A program made the translations under genes and the position numbers. The notes under the pieces were generated by a model. The model was not told the origin of the DNA, did no database searches, and was given only the letters and a program-made list of their open reading frames with translations. Source: Reichenbachiella sp. 5M10 (lineage in GTDB: Bacteria; Bacteroidota; Bacteroidia; Cytophagales; Cyclobacteriaceae). Taken from it: a DNA stretch of 64,000 nt. Of this stretch, positions 45,845-55,177 are shown piece by piece (within the stretch, counting starts at the first letter, position 1; each line of letters opens with the position of its first letter). The stretch covers positions 2,670,501 to 2,734,500 of the forward strand of contig NZ_MDGR01000007.1 in assembly GCF_002742335.1 (NCBI RefSeq), in the 5' to 3' direction.

Positions 45845-46894
45845 ATGAAAATTCAGTTCGAAGAAGGGAAATACGCCCCAGAACAAATCCATTCTCTAAG
45901 TGAAAAACACCCCGAATTTGAGGTTCTGACTCAGTTCGTCAAAGGTTGGTTGTCCAAGCAAAGTGAGTTCACTTTTCACAGTTCGGGCTCCACAGGCGTC
46001 CCCAAACCGATCATCGTAAATCGCAGACAAATCGAGGCAAGTGTCCAAGCCACTGCACGACACCTGCAGTTGCAACCTCAAGACCGAGTACTTCTCTGCC
46101 TCAACCCGCAGTATATCGCCTCACTAATGATGGTCGCACGTGCACTTATCTTGGATTTAGACCTGCTTCTCACCCGTCCCAGTTCCAATCCGCTTTTGCA
46201 ACTGGACTCCTCTGTTGATTTTGCATCCTTTGTACCCTATCAAATCTACCAAATGATCGCTGACGACAGCTTGGTGCAGCTCAGCAAGATTCGCACCGTA
46301 TTGATTGGCGGTGCTCCTCTGAGCAGAGCAGCCTTCGAACAACTCGCTTCATTGCCCAACCGTCTATACCTCACCTATGGCATGACCGAAACCGTCAGTC
46401 ATATCGCCCTCATGCCGATCCACGGTCACTACGAAGAGGCGCTGTATCATGTACTCGAATCCATCACCATCGGAACCAATGCTCAGCACTGCCTTCACAT
46501 CCAAGGGGTCGTCACCAACGATACCCGTATCCAAACAACAGATGTTGTAAAACTACACTCAGACAGGAGCTTCGAATGGTTGGGTAGAGCAGATCATGTC
46601 ATCAACTCTGGAGGCATCAAAATCCATCCCGAGCAACTCGAGAAAACCATCGCTCCATGGCTAGGAGACACCGCATTCTTCATCGCAGGGGTCGAAGACC
46701 CAGTACTCAACGAGAGGTGTATATTGGTCACCGAATCCCCCATCAGCACAGATACCTTTGTACAGATACAAAATCAAATCACTCGGATATATAGCAAGCA
46801 TCACGTACCCAAAGAAGTGAAAGTCTCTGGTCCCTTTGTCAAAACAGACAGTGGAAAGGTAAAAAGAAAAGAAATCGTACAAGAAATCGCTTAG
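45845..46894 (+). CDS. menE: o-Succinylbenzoate-CoA ligase (acyl-CoA synthetase family)
   Basis: The 349-residue product is a short member of the AMP-forming ligase family, as menaquinone-pathway MenE of Bacteroidota usually is. Visible motifs are the P-loop FHSSGSTGVPKPI, LTYGMTETVSHIA, EWLGRADHVINSGGIKIHPE, and the C-terminal catalytic lysine region TDSGKVKRKEI. It activates o-succinylbenzoate with ATP and CoA. The start follows the promoter at 45791-45821. Its stop codon overlaps the stop codon of the convergent oxidoreductase gene. Other men genes are not in the window, so the exact substrate rests on family resemblance. Confidence 0.85.
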   Translation: MKIQFEEGKYAPEQIHSLSEKHPEFEVLTQFVKGWLSKQSEFTFHSSGSTGVPKPIIVNRRQIEASVQATARHLQLQPQDRVLLCLNPQYIASLMMVARALILDLDLLLTRPSSNPLLQLDSSVDFASFVPYQIYQMIADDSLVQLSKIRTVLIGGAPLSRAAFEQLASLPNRLYLTYGMTETVSHIALMPIHGHYEEALYHVLESITIGTNAQHCLHIQGVVTNDTRIQTTDVVKLHSDRSFEWLGRADHVINSGGIKIHPEQLEKTIAPWLGDTAFFIAGVEDPVLNERCILVTESPISTDTFVQIQNQITRIYSKHHVPKEVKVSGPFVKTDSGKVKRKEIVQEIA

Positions 46895-47907
46895 ACCCGT
46901 ACCACGACCTTGCCCGTGGATTGTCCACTCTGGAATAGCTTGATCGCCTCATGCAATTCATTGAAAGCAAACACTTGACCGACGAAAGGCTTGCCCAAAT
47001 CCAACTTACTCATTTCTAAGAGCAACTCATCCATGATTTCGACTTTCTCATAGAGCCATATCAAATTGAACCCCATCACAGATTTATTGTCCTGAATCAT
47101 CTCTTGGGGATCCAGTTTGGGCCGGGTGATAAACTTCCACAAAAGCTTCAGGTAATTGGGCTTAGACCCTGGTGAGGCAAATTGCGAAGCTCCTACCACC
47201 ACCATTCGACCTTGTGGTGCCATGGTCTTGTAGCCTGCTTTGAATACCGCTCCGCCTATCGTCTCGATGACGAGGTTCAACTCCCGCCCATCGAGGGCTT
47301 GCACCAAATCCGCTTCGAAATTCTTGCTACGAACGATCTGTGCATCAAATCCTTCTCGCTTGAGCACGTCCATTTTCCGATCACTACCAATGGTCCCCAC
47401 GGTGAATGCACCATAATTTTTTGCGATGCGGTTGGCCAGTATCCCTACTCCACCTGCCCCACTATGGATGAGAACGTTCTGCCCCTTTTTCAGCCCGCCC
47501 AAGTATACCAACGCGTAGTAAGCGGTCAGTCCCTGTACCAAAAACGCAGCGCCTTCTTCGTCCGTCCATCCCTCAGGCAGTGGCACAATGTGACGATCAT
47601 CGATATTCAACCGTGTAGCATAGCCACCGAAGCGTGTCACGCCCATCACACGATCTCCCACCTTGTAGTCTTTGACCTCCGCACCGATCGATTCGATCAC
47701 GCCACAAAACTCCAACCCAGGCACAAAACTCCCCTTGGGAGTGGCACTATATAAGCCATGAATGGCAAACACATCTGCAAAATTGAGCCCAATCGTACGT
47801 ACAGCGACCTGCACTTCATTCGCTGCTGGTGCTTCGAGTTCTTCTTCTACCAGCTTGAGGTTAGAGGTAGCTCCTACTTTGTTGATTCGGTACGCTTGTC
47901 TTTGCAT
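46891..47907 (-). CDS. Quinone oxidoreductase-like MDR protein (VAT-1 type)
   Basis: The 338-residue protein belongs to the medium-chain dehydrogenase/reductase superfamily. It has a GroES-like N-terminal half (GLNFADVFAIHGLY, VPGLEFCGVIESIG) and a nucleotide-binding half with VLIHSGAGGVGILANRIA. Zinc-ligand cysteines are missing, as in NADPH-dependent quinone reductases and VAT-1-like proteins. It ends TGKVVVRV. It should be a soluble NAD(P)H-dependent reductase of unknown substrate. Its stop overlaps that of menE. Confidence 0.9.
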   Translation of the reverse strand: MQRQAYRINKVGATSNLKLVEEELEAPAANEVQVAVRTIGLNFADVFAIHGLYSATPKGSFVPGLEFCGVIESIGAEVKDYKVGDRVMGVTRFGGYATRLNIDDRHIVPLPEGWTDEEGAAFLVQGLTAYYALVYLGGLKKGQNVLIHSGAGGVGILANRIAKNYGAFTVGTIGSDRKMDVLKREGFDAQIVRSKNFEADLVQALDGRELNLVIETIGGAVFKAGYKTMAPQGRMVVVGASQFASPGSKPNYLKLLWKFITRPKLDPQEMIQDNKSVMGFNLIWLYEKVEIMDELLLEMSKLDLGKPFVGQVFAFNELHEAIKLFQSGQSTGKVVVRV

Positions 47908-48002
47908 CTGAAATGTATTTTATCTTGGTGCAAAGATGAGGAAAAGCGTCTTACTTTTCGGGGTTTGCAGTACAGTTTTCCAAGTACGACATGTATGTTC
48001 TA

Positions 48003-48794
48003 TCAATTATCCAAGGCCCCATCTTCTACCCAGCAGGCTATCTTAGCGATTTCTTCGTCGGTAAGCACACCCTCTTTGGGCATGGTCTTGTTTTGCGTAT
48101 TCTTTTTGATGGATTCAGCTTGCTGCTGAATGACCGAAAACTCTGAAAAATCAGGAATCCCGTTGCCTGCGACATGACATTTGGCCAAGGTACAATTGGT
48201 CGAGATGATCTCTGCTACCTCCATACTATAACTAATTCCAGAGGGTACATATACGGTTGTTTCATCTTGGCAACCCGCCGCATCCTGCACCACCAAATCA
48301 TGCATCCCTTGACTCAAGTCAGTATAAACTTCTTCTGTCGCAAAAGCCCCTCCATCGAGACTGTAACTGTACACCGCATCCGGCGCCTCTGGCACCAAGG
48401 TCAGCTGCCCAACCGTCCCTCCACATCCTGCGGCTTGATCAATGATCACCTCTACTGACAAGTCCGGTATATCCGAACCGATCTCTACGCCCAGGCTCTT
48501 CATGCAGTGGTTGGCATCACGCACCAGTACACTATACTCTCCCGCAGACAGCCCCTCAAACAGCGACTCATCCTGAAAAGAAATACCGTTGACGCTGTAT
48601 GCATAGGGTGCCTCTCCCCCTACCCCTTGCAATTCTATAGACCCTGCTTCACTACAGTTTTCGGAAGTCTGAGCGAGTACCGACACTGACAAGTCCGACA
48701 GAGCACAATCCACGGGCTTGTCCTCTTCGCCACACGACAGGAGAACACCAACCATTAAGGCCATTGTCCAATATTTTTTCATTGCTTTGTTCAT
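48003..48794 (-). CDS. SprB-repeat lipoprotein with C-terminal haem-binding-like motif
   Basis: The 263-residue product has a lipoprotein signal (VLLSC, lipobox). Two SprB-type repeats follow (about 27-105 and 106-185), each with NG/DG-xF and a DANHC or DAAGC end (LSAGEYSVLVRDANHC; LSQGMHDLVVQDAAGC). The C-terminal 75 residues resemble a small cytochrome: CTLAKCH is a CX4CH motif, and NKTMPKEGVLTDEEI could supply an axial methionine. It should sit on the outer membrane facing out or into the periplasm. The ATG at 48794 overlaps the TGA of the DUF819 gene and is preferred; a second ATG lies at 48782. Confidence 0.8.
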   Translation of the reverse strand: MNKAMKKYWTMALMVGVLLSCGEEDKPVDCALSDLSVSVLAQTSENCSEAGSIELQGVGGEAPYAYSVNGISFQDESLFEGLSAGEYSVLVRDANHCMKSLGVEIGSDIPDLSVEVIIDQAAGCGGTVGQLTLVPEAPDAVYSYSLDGGAFATEEVYTDLSQGMHDLVVQDAAGCQDETTVYVPSGISYSMEVAEIISTNCTLAKCHVAGNGIPDFSEFSVIQQQAESIKKNTQNKTMPKEGVLTDEEIAKIACWVEDGALDN

Positions 48795-50047
48795 CCTCCT
48801 GCAGCTAGTTCCATCAAAATCCCACAAAGATACGCTCCATATGTCCCCAAAGCATAGCCCAACACAGCCAGCAACACCCCTACCGGTGCCAGAGACGGGT
48901 GAAACGCTGAGGCTACCACAGGAGCAGAGGCGGCTCCTCCGACATTGGCCTGACTCCCTACTGCCACAAAAAAGAACGGCGCCTTGATGAGCTTAGCCAC
49001 TCCGAGCAGTAGACCGATGTGTACCATCATCCACACGATCCCGACCAGAAACAAGCCCGGTGACTCGACTATCGCCAGCACATTCATTTGCATCCCGATG
49101 GTCGCGACGAGGATGTAGATAAATACACTCCCGATCTTGGAGGCACCAACCCCTTCCAACTGCCGTAGCTTGGTAAACGACAATCCCAAGCCAGCGGTCG
49201 TAGCGATCACCACCAACCAAAAGAAGCTCTTCGTCAAACTATATTTCTCCAAAGCGGGAAAATGACTCCCAATGAAAGGGGCAATCCAATCCGCAAGGAA
49301 ATGAGCGATACCTGTCACACCAAACCCTACAGCCAAAACCAACATCACATCCCTCACAGTCGGGATTTTAGCTATACTGGCTTGGTATTGTTCGATCTTA
49401 TTTTTCATTTCTTCGATCGCCGAAGCATCTGCATTGAACATGGCGTCAATGCGTTTGGACTTGCCTGCTCCAATAAGTAAAAATGCCAACCATATGTTGG
49501 CTACAATTACATCTACGGTCACCATTTGAGAAAACAACTCTTTATCAATATCAAACACCTCCTTCATCGCAGCTTGATTGGCACTCCCGCCAATCCAACT
49601 CCCTGCAATGGCAGTCATACCATGCCAAACGACACTGAGATCTCCCCCGACTACATCCGGTGCTACCCACGAGAAAAACAAGATGGACAGAGGCCCTCCA
49701 ATGATGATCCCCACCGTCCCTGTCAAAAACATGATGATGGCTTTACTCCCCAGCTTTTTGATTTCTTTGAAATCTGTACTCAGTGTCAACAACACCAAAC
49801 TGGCTGGCAGCAAGTAGCGAGAGGCAACAAAGTACAACTGAGAGTCTTCACCAGATACAATCCCCAAAGAATTGAACACCGAAGGCAAAAAATAACATAC
49901 CAAAACGGAGGGAAAATAGGTATAGAACTTCTGCCAAAAGGCATTCTTAGACGAACTCGTCACAAACACAAACCCTAATAAAATCATGAGTAGGCCAAAC
50001 ACGACCGCATCATTGGTAATCATAACTTCTGGTTCATTCACTTCCAT
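48791..50047 (-). CDS. DUF819 family integral membrane protein
   Basis: The 418-residue protein has about 10-11 membrane helices and family-typical stretches such as AGSWIGGSANQAAMKE, the cytoplasmic loop after GAGKSKRIDAMF, and the C-terminal SQANVGGAASAPVVASAFHP. DUF819 proteins are transporter-like, often called YjcL; substrate unknown. Its start overlaps the end of the Nudix gene by 14 bases and its stop overlaps the SprB-repeat gene's ATG, so the three form a coupled operon. Confidence 0.9.
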   Translation of the reverse strand: MEVNEPEVMITNDAVVFGLLMILLGFVFVTSSSKNAFWQKFYTYFPSVLVCYFLPSVFNSLGIVSGEDSQLYFVASRYLLPASLVLLTLSTDFKEIKKLGSKAIIMFLTGTVGIIIGGPLSILFFSWVAPDVVGGDLSVVWHGMTAIAGSWIGGSANQAAMKEVFDIDKELFSQMVTVDVIVANIWLAFLLIGAGKSKRIDAMFNADASAIEEMKNKIEQYQASIAKIPTVRDVMLVLAVGFGVTGIAHFLADWIAPFIGSHFPALEKYSLTKSFFWLVVIATTAGLGLSFTKLRQLEGVGASKIGSVFIYILVATIGMQMNVLAIVESPGLFLVGIVWMMVHIGLLLGVAKLIKAPFFFVAVGSQANVGGAASAPVVASAFHPSLAPVGVLLAVLGYALGTYGAYLCGILMELAAGG

Positions 50048-50678
50048 TCGGTATACGTTTTATTATCTCTGACAATTCACTGAGGATCATCGCTGTGGCT
50101 CCCCACACCACTTGCTTTTGGATATCAAAATACGGTGCCTCGATCTTGACTCCATCATAGGGCTCTATCCACTTCATCTTGCGCAACTGGCTATCGAGCA
50201 AGTCATCCAAATCAGCTTCTACGAGATGATCCACCTCCTGTTCTTCCAAGACGAAAGCGGGCTTTTGAGACACCCACCCGATGTAGGGTTGGATATTGAA
50301 ATTGCTCGGCGGGATATAATGCTCACTGAGCGCACCCACGATCTGTATATCCTCTCTCGGCACTCCGATTTCTTCTTCCGTTTCGCGCAAAGCGGTGACA
50401 GACAGGTCCGCGTCTTCTGCCTCGTACTTCCCACCTGGAAACGACACTTGACCACTATGTACCCCTGGATAAGTCGGTCTCACGATCAAAGGAAACTTGA
50501 CTCGCTCCTCGTCTGTATAAAACAAAATCAATACAGCACTCTCTCTGGGAGGTTCCGAATGGCGATAGCTACGACGCATCTCTCCCATGCGCAGAGGGGC
50601 CATCAGACGCTGAGCGGATGCCCCTGGCAAGCCATGCGACAGGGCCTTTTCCAATTCCGAGACGAATGTTTTGATCAA
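50034..50678 (-). CDS. CoA pyrophosphatase-type Nudix hydrolase
   Basis: The 214-residue enzyme carries the Nudix box (GGKYEAEDAD..ALRETEEEIGV, about residues 76-100) with the REx(2)EE core intact, preceded by VHSGQVSFPGGK, the marker of the NUDT7/YeaB CoA-diphosphatase subgroup. It should hydrolyse CoA or acyl-CoA derivatives to 3',5'-ADP and phosphopantetheine compounds. It is the first gene of the Nudix-DUF819-SprB run and is divergent from a membrane-protein gene. Confidence 0.92.
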   Translation of the reverse strand: MIKTFVSELEKALSHGLPGASAQRLMAPLRMGEMRRSYRHSEPPRESAVLILFYTDEERVKFPLIVRPTYPGVHSGQVSFPGGKYEAEDADLSVTALRETEEEIGVPREDIQIVGALSEHYIPPSNFNIQPYIGWVSQKPAFVLEEQEVDHLVEADLDDLLDSQLRKMKWIEPYDGVKIEAPYFDIQKQVVWGATAMILSELSEIIKRIPNGSE

Positions 50679-50724
50679 CCTATTTTATTTGAAAGACTCC
50701 AATTCATTTTCCTAGCATCAAGAA

Positions 50725-50732
50725 CAAACATA
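50725..50732 (-). promoter_or_regulatory. Candidate -7 element for the Nudix operon
   Basis: Read on the minus strand, TATGTTTG fits TAnnTTTG and lies 46 bases before the Nudix ATG. No TTG at proper spacing was found. Confidence 0.35.
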
Positions 50733-50774
50733 TCAATATAAATCAATAAATTGGGATGAACTAGCATCAAAAGC

Positions 50775-51488
50775 ATGACCGCTCAACTGCCTTATTATGT
50801 TTATGTCGTCTTCTTGCTGACCACATTGACCACCTTACTTTTCTTACACTTTGGCTTCAAAAAAGCCGAATGCAAACACTCCAACTCCGCACTCATCCTC
50901 TCCGTCTGTATTGGCGCGTGGCTCTTCCTCATCGGCACCTTGGCACTCTATGATTTTTTTGTAGATTTTGACACGATCCCTCCCAAGCTAATGTTTGCCG
51001 TACTCCCACCATGCCTCGTGGTGATTGGGTCATTGTTTGTCGCCAAGAGCAGAGCGTTCATCTTGCGCATCCCCATCACGACACTGACCTACCTTCACAT
51101 CATCCGAATCCCAATAGAAATCGGATTGTGGTGGCTATTTCTTGCTCATTGGGTGCCCGAGCTGCTGACTTTCGAAGGCATCAACTACGACATCTTATCT
51201 GGCATCTCCGCACCCTTCGTAGCGATATTCATGGTCGGTCTGCGCAGCAAAGTCAAGTATGGTGCCATCCTTTGGAACCTCATCGCGCTAGGCATGCTCG
51301 TCAACATCGTGACGCATGCGATCTTGTCCACCCCCTACTCCTTTCAGCGCTTTGCGTTCGAGACTCCCAATGTCGCAGTTTTTTATTTTCCGTTCATTTG
51401 GCTCCCATCCTTCATAGTACCTGCGGTTTTATTTGCACACCTCACATCTTTGCTTCAACTTTTCGTCAAGAATGAGGAAAGCATCTAA
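50775..51488 (+). CDS. Seven-helix membrane protein, unknown function
   Basis: The 237-residue protein is hydrophobic throughout, with about seven membrane helices and no signal peptide. Short charged loops include KKAECKHSN near the first helix and RSKVKYG near helix five. No transporter or enzyme motif was recognised. It ends 15 bases before an XRE/ScfR-like regulator gene, so the two are very likely co-transcribed; a membrane sensor or regulated partner role is only inference. Similar proteins are annotated as hypothetical in Cytophagales (recollection). Confidence 0.78.
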   Translation: MTAQLPYYVYVVFLLTTLTTLLFLHFGFKKAECKHSNSALILSVCIGAWLFLIGTLALYDFFVDFDTIPPKLMFAVLPPCLVVIGSLFVAKSRAFILRIPITTLTYLHIIRIPIEIGLWWLFLAHWVPELLTFEGINYDILSGISAPFVAIFMVGLRSKVKYGAILWNLIALGMLVNIVTHAILSTPYSFQRFAFETPNVAVFYFPFIWLPSFIVPAVLFAHLTSLLQLFVKNEESI

Positions 51489-51503
51489 TCGAACCCTCCT
51501 TGT

Positions 51504-52985
51504 ATGCCGCTAGAAAAACAATACATCAAGTTAATTTTCGGAATAAAACTCAAACAATATAGGCAACGGCTCAACCTGTCGCTACAGCAATTGTCCGATG
51601 CCTGTGGAGTCTCCGTCTCCTATCTCAACGAGATCGAGAAAGGAAAGAAATACCCAAAAACAGACAAAATCATCTCGCTGGCACAAGCGCTCAAAGTGCA
51701 CCCTATGGATCTCAAATCGGAGATGCTAGACAAGACCCTCGCCCCCATCACCCAGTTGATGCACTCTGGCATCCTCTCCGAGCTCCCTCTCGACCTCTTC
51801 GGTCTAGAGGCCTCACGATTGCTTGACCTTCTCTCCAATGCCCCTTCCAAGCTCAACGCCTTCATTGGCACCCTGCTGGAAGTCAGTCGCAACTACGACG
51901 TACGGGTGGAGACCTTTTATTTCTCCGTACTGCGCTCCTATCAAGAGATCCATGAAAACTACTTCGATGAGATCGAAAAGAAAGCAGAAGAATTCATCCA
52001 ATCGACCTGTGCCATTCGGCAAAAACACTTGTCAGCACATCATTTTGAAGACTACCTCGTCGACCAGTACAACTACGAAATCGTATGGGATGACTTTGAT
52101 GGACATGAAGCCCTCAACGACATGCGTACCCTCACGGTCATCAAGCGTCGACGCAAACACCTCATTCTCAACCGAAAGCTAAGTTCAAGACAGCGGGCCT
52201 TCTATCTCGCCAAAGAGGTCGGGTACAACTACCTCGCTTTCAAAGAACGCAACTACACCATGCCCTGGGTCAAAATCGACAGCTTCGACCAAGTACTCAA
52301 CGACTTCTTGGCCTCTTATTTCGCCTCGGCGGTTCTCATCAACAAGCCCGACTTCACCAAAGACCTCAAGGCCTTTTTTCAAAACGATGAGTGGAACCAA
52401 AACATCCTCATCGACACCATGCGCGAGTACAATGCCACACCTGAGATGGTACTACAGCGAATGACCAACTTGCTCCCAGCTTCCTTTGGACTCAAAGAGC
52501 TGTTCTTTTTCAAGTTTAACCACAAGCCCGGTACCAACTACTACTCCCTCAGCAAGGAACTACACTTGTCGCGGCAACATCAGCCACGAGGTACCGTCTT
52601 GCAAGAGCACTTTTGCAGGCGATGGGAGTTTATCCAAATGCTCAACGAACTCTCCCAAAAACCAGACGAAATCATCGGCGGTGCGCACATTGCCCAATAC
52701 CTCGACACCAAGGAAGAGTTTCTACTGCTCTCATTGGCCAAGCCTTTTAGTCCTACTCTGGGCATCAACAATAGCCTCTCACTTGGTATCCGCCTCAACG
52801 ACAAGGCACGAGACACCATCCGTTTTTTACAAGACAGCTCGATCAAAACCAAACTCGTACACGACACCTGCGAACGATGCCCTGCCGCCAACTGCAACAA
52901 AAGAGTCGCTCCTGCCACGGTATTTGATGGCAAGAAAAAAGAAGCACAGCGCATCGAATTATTGAGGGACTATGGGTTGAGTTGA
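51504..52985 (+). CDS. XRE-family regulator with degenerate ImmA/ScfR-like C-terminal region
   Basis: The 493-residue protein has an N-terminal helix-turn-helix (about 17-70: LQQLSDACGVSVSYLNEIEKG). A long middle domain follows whose FYLAKEVGYNYL aligns by eye with the HExxH helix of ImmA peptidases, but both histidines are missing, so no metallopeptidase activity is expected. The C-terminal region resembles the short-chain acyl-CoA regulator (ScfR/RamB) domain and ends with a cysteine cluster, HDTCERCPAANCNKR. Related regulators control glyoxylate and propionate metabolism by binding acyl-CoA. It is preceded by a membrane-protein gene and followed by a small MscS gene. Confidence 0.87.
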   Translation: MPLEKQYIKLIFGIKLKQYRQRLNLSLQQLSDACGVSVSYLNEIEKGKKYPKTDKIISLAQALKVHPMDLKSEMLDKTLAPITQLMHSGILSELPLDLFGLEASRLLDLLSNAPSKLNAFIGTLLEVSRNYDVRVETFYFSVLRSYQEIHENYFDEIEKKAEEFIQSTCAIRQKHLSAHHFEDYLVDQYNYEIVWDDFDGHEALNDMRTLTVIKRRRKHLILNRKLSSRQRAFYLAKEVGYNYLAFKERNYTMPWVKIDSFDQVLNDFLASYFASAVLINKPDFTKDLKAFFQNDEWNQNILIDTMREYNATPEMVLQRMTNLLPASFGLKELFFFKFNHKPGTNYYSLSKELHLSRQHQPRGTVLQEHFCRRWEFIQMLNELSQKPDEIIGGAHIAQYLDTKEEFLLLSLAKPFSPTLGINNSLSLGIRLNDKARDTIRFLQDSSIKTKLVHDTCERCPAANCNKRVAPATVFDGKKKEAQRIELLRDYGLS

Positions 52986-53066
52986 TTTCCTACCCTTGCT
53001 TTTCAAAAGCTCCCAATTTCTTCTTAACATTGACGCAAAGTTTTACAGATATAACACAGCAACTAT

Positions 53067-53624
53067 ATGTTTTCAAATTGGTTTGGAGAAACAGAAAGCG
53101 CATACCCCATCATTCAACTAGGAGGTACGGTCATCATTGTTGGGATATATTTCATTTTGAAAAAATTCCTACAAAAAACTATTCTCGATCGGGCCATTCA
53201 ACAAAATTTTGATCCCGCCCGGTCTGTCTACGTCAAAAAACTCGTCGGTTTCCTTGTCCTATTGCTTTGCTTCGTCCTCGCAGGCATCGTATGGGAGGTC
53301 TCTCTCAAAGGGCTCTCGATCTACATCGCTTCGATACTGACCGTCGTAGGTGTGGGGCTTTTTGCCAACTGGTCCATGGTCAGCAACATCACCGCTTCAG
53401 TGATTCTATTTTTCTTTTTTCCGATCAAAATCGGGTCAAAAATCAAAATCGTAGATGGGGCCAATTCGGTCGAGGGGGAAGTGCTCAATCTTTCGCTCTT
53501 TTCGATCAAAATCCTCATTGCGGAGGGAGATCACATCTACTACCCCAACAACATGGCGATCCAGCGCTACATCGTCCATCTGGATGGGCACAATGTAGAA
53601 AAAGGCACCAAAAAACTGATGTAA
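53067..53624 (+). CDS. Small MscS-type mechanosensitive channel
   Basis: The 185-residue protein has three membrane helices and a short cytoplasmic beta domain. The pore-lining helix region is GVGLFANWSMVSNITASVILFF (residues about 92-113, family-typical G/A spacing), followed by PIKIGSKIKI and EGEVLNLSLFSIKI, and DHIYYPNNMAIQR. Full MscS is about 280 residues, so most of the C-terminal vestibule is missing; such short forms are frequent. It should release pressure on osmotic downshock. A bidirectional terminator follows. Confidence 0.9.
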   Translation: MFSNWFGETESAYPIIQLGGTVIIVGIYFILKKFLQKTILDRAIQQNFDPARSVYVKKLVGFLVLLLCFVLAGIVWEVSLKGLSIYIASILTVVGVGLFANWSMVSNITASVILFFFFPIKIGSKIKIVDGANSVEGEVLNLSLFSIKILIAEGDHIYYPNNMAIQRYIVHLDGHNVEKGTKKLM

Positions 53625-53643
53625 AGACCTCAGTCCCATCAAA

Positions 53644-53686
53644 AAACAAAAGCCCCAAGAAGTATCTCTTCTTGGGGCTTTTGTTT
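53644..53686. terminator. Perfect bidirectional terminator
   Basis: A perfect 19-bp stem (53644-53662 with 53668-53686) and 5-base loop have the core AAAAGCCCCAAGAAG and its mirror CTTCTTGGGGCTTTT. It separates the mscS-like gene (+) from the TPR lipoprotein gene (-). Confidence 0.92.
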
Positions 53687-53703
53687 GGTAGCGACGACAG
53701 CTC

Positions 53704-54711
53704 CTACTCACAGGGGTTGCGCTCAAGCTGATCTGCACGGAACTCATATACCGCACATGCCGAGACGTGATCATTGATCGACAGGTATGCATCCACCAGC
53801 AGCTCGTAGCTCCCTATCAGTCCCGAATCCAGTGCGATGGATTGCTGCAAAACCGAAACCGCCTCATTCACTTGCTTCTTCTCCAAGTAGAGTTCGCCAA
53901 GATTTTTGTACGCAAAGGGATTCTTATCGTCATATTTCAAACTCAAGCGAATCAACGAATCAGCAGCTTGTATGTCCCCTTGTTTGAGCTGAATGTATCC
54001 CGCATTGTTGATGAAATAAGCTTGTCCCCCAACCATACTCATGGCCAGTTGGATCACAGAATCCGCCTCTGCCAGCTCCCCCATCTCTGCATCGATGAGT
54101 GCCAGTGTATTGAGTGCGTAGGGTTCGTTTTGATGAATCGTCAGAGCCTCCAGAATATCTACCTTGGCAGCAGGATAATCCTCAAGGTTGTACTGCATGA
54201 CCGCACGGTTGGAATAGGCGTCAAAATTGTTTGCGTCCCGTCCAATGGCTACCGTGAAGCACTCAATCGCTTTGGGATAATCCGACTGCTTCTCGTACAC
54301 TAGCCCCTCCACTACTGCGAGCAAGGCCGTGTCTGGATAGATCTGCCCCAAAAACTCCAAGTCCTCTAGGGCATTCTGGACGCGCTCCAACTCCATGTAA
54401 GCATACGCCCGATTGAAGAGCACCTCGTGGTATGCTGGGCGTTGGCGATAGACCTCATTGTAATCCGCCAGCGCAAGGACATACTTGCCCATTTCGTAGT
54501 AAGCCACTCCACGATTGAGATAGGCATCTGTGATCTCCGGGTCTTTGTCCAGCACCTGCGTATAGAGCACGACGGCTTCCTCGTAGTAGCCCTCATTAAG
54601 CTTCTTATTGGCCGTTTCAAAAGTGTATTTGATGCGATTTTTGCGGTTAGCAGGGCTGCAAGCTGCTACGACAGCCAGTACTAAAAGAAATAACGTCCAT
54701 GATTTTTGCAT
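53704..54711 (-). CDS. TPR-repeat lipoprotein
   Basis: The 335-residue product from the ATG at 54711 has a lipoprotein signal (AVVAAC, lipobox Cys 18). Eight to nine tetratricopeptide repeats fill the rest (for example ITDAYLNRGVAYYEMGKY, NFDAYSNRAVMQYNLEDY, NPFAYKNLGELYLEKKQ). Such proteins act as scaffolds in the periplasm or on the outer membrane. An in-frame start 11 codons upstream is rejected because it would spoil the signal peptide. A shared terminator ends the gene; the upstream side is the long gene-free region. No partner is indicated. Confidence 0.9.
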   Translation of the reverse strand: MQKSWTLFLLVLAVVAACSPANRKNRIKYTFETANKKLNEGYYEEAVVLYTQVLDKDPEITDAYLNRGVAYYEMGKYVLALADYNEVYRQRPAYHEVLFNRAYAYMELERVQNALEDLEFLGQIYPDTALLAVVEGLVYEKQSDYPKAIECFTVAIGRDANNFDAYSNRAVMQYNLEDYPAAKVDILEALTIHQNEPYALNTLALIDAEMGELAEADSVIQLAMSMVGGQAYFINNAGYIQLKQGDIQAADSLIRLSLKYDDKNPFAYKNLGELYLEKKQVNEAVSVLQQSIALDSGLIGSYELLVDAYLSINDHVSACAVYEFRADQLERNPCE

Positions 54712-55110
54712 GACGCAAAGCTCATCAGAGCAAAGCATAATCAAAAGAGAAAATTGAACTTATGCCCAATGCTTGTACCATGAATGGCAGACGAGTAGGT
54801 GTGACAACCTACCCCCTACCAAAACTAGAGATACAAATATCCCTATCATAATCCTCCTTCTATCTCCTGCCAGCTATTTACTGAATTTGCGCCTGACACC
54901 GTCGGAAAGATTCAGCCGCATTCGAAAACACAGCCCTCAAGAGTTTCAATGTCGTTCTCACTTGATGCAAGTCACGACAGAAACCTGCTCTGCTACCCAT
55001 CTCCAAAACTAAGTAGTCCATGGACTTGAGGTCATCGAAACGCGATCAAATACCGTCGAAAACTTGAGTCACATGGGCAAAATTCAGCCCCGTAAGGAGC
55101 CCCTCAAACC

Positions 55111-55124
55111 AAGCACCTGTGCTT
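55111..55124. repeat. Short hairpin AAGCAC-CT-GTGCTT
   Basis: A perfect 6-bp stem with a 2-base loop, 6 bases upstream of the larger CACGTG hairpins. It may be part of one folded structure with them. Confidence 0.5.
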
Positions 55125-55130
55125 GCGGTT

Positions 55131-55170
55131 TCAATCACGTGTGTTTGACGCTCCGAACACACGTGATTGA
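55131..55170. repeat. Perfect hairpin 1 with CACGTG core
   Basis: TCAATCACGTGTGTT (55131-55145) is mirrored exactly by AACACACGTGATTGA (55156-55170) around a 10-base loop. No T run follows, so it is not a simple terminator. It shares its core with hairpin 2. Confidence 0.85.
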
Positions 55171-55177
55171 CCTCCCA

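Noticed and set aside
54773-55012. 79-codon open frame upstream of the hairpins
   Set aside because: No protein-like pattern, no start signal and no neighbour support.
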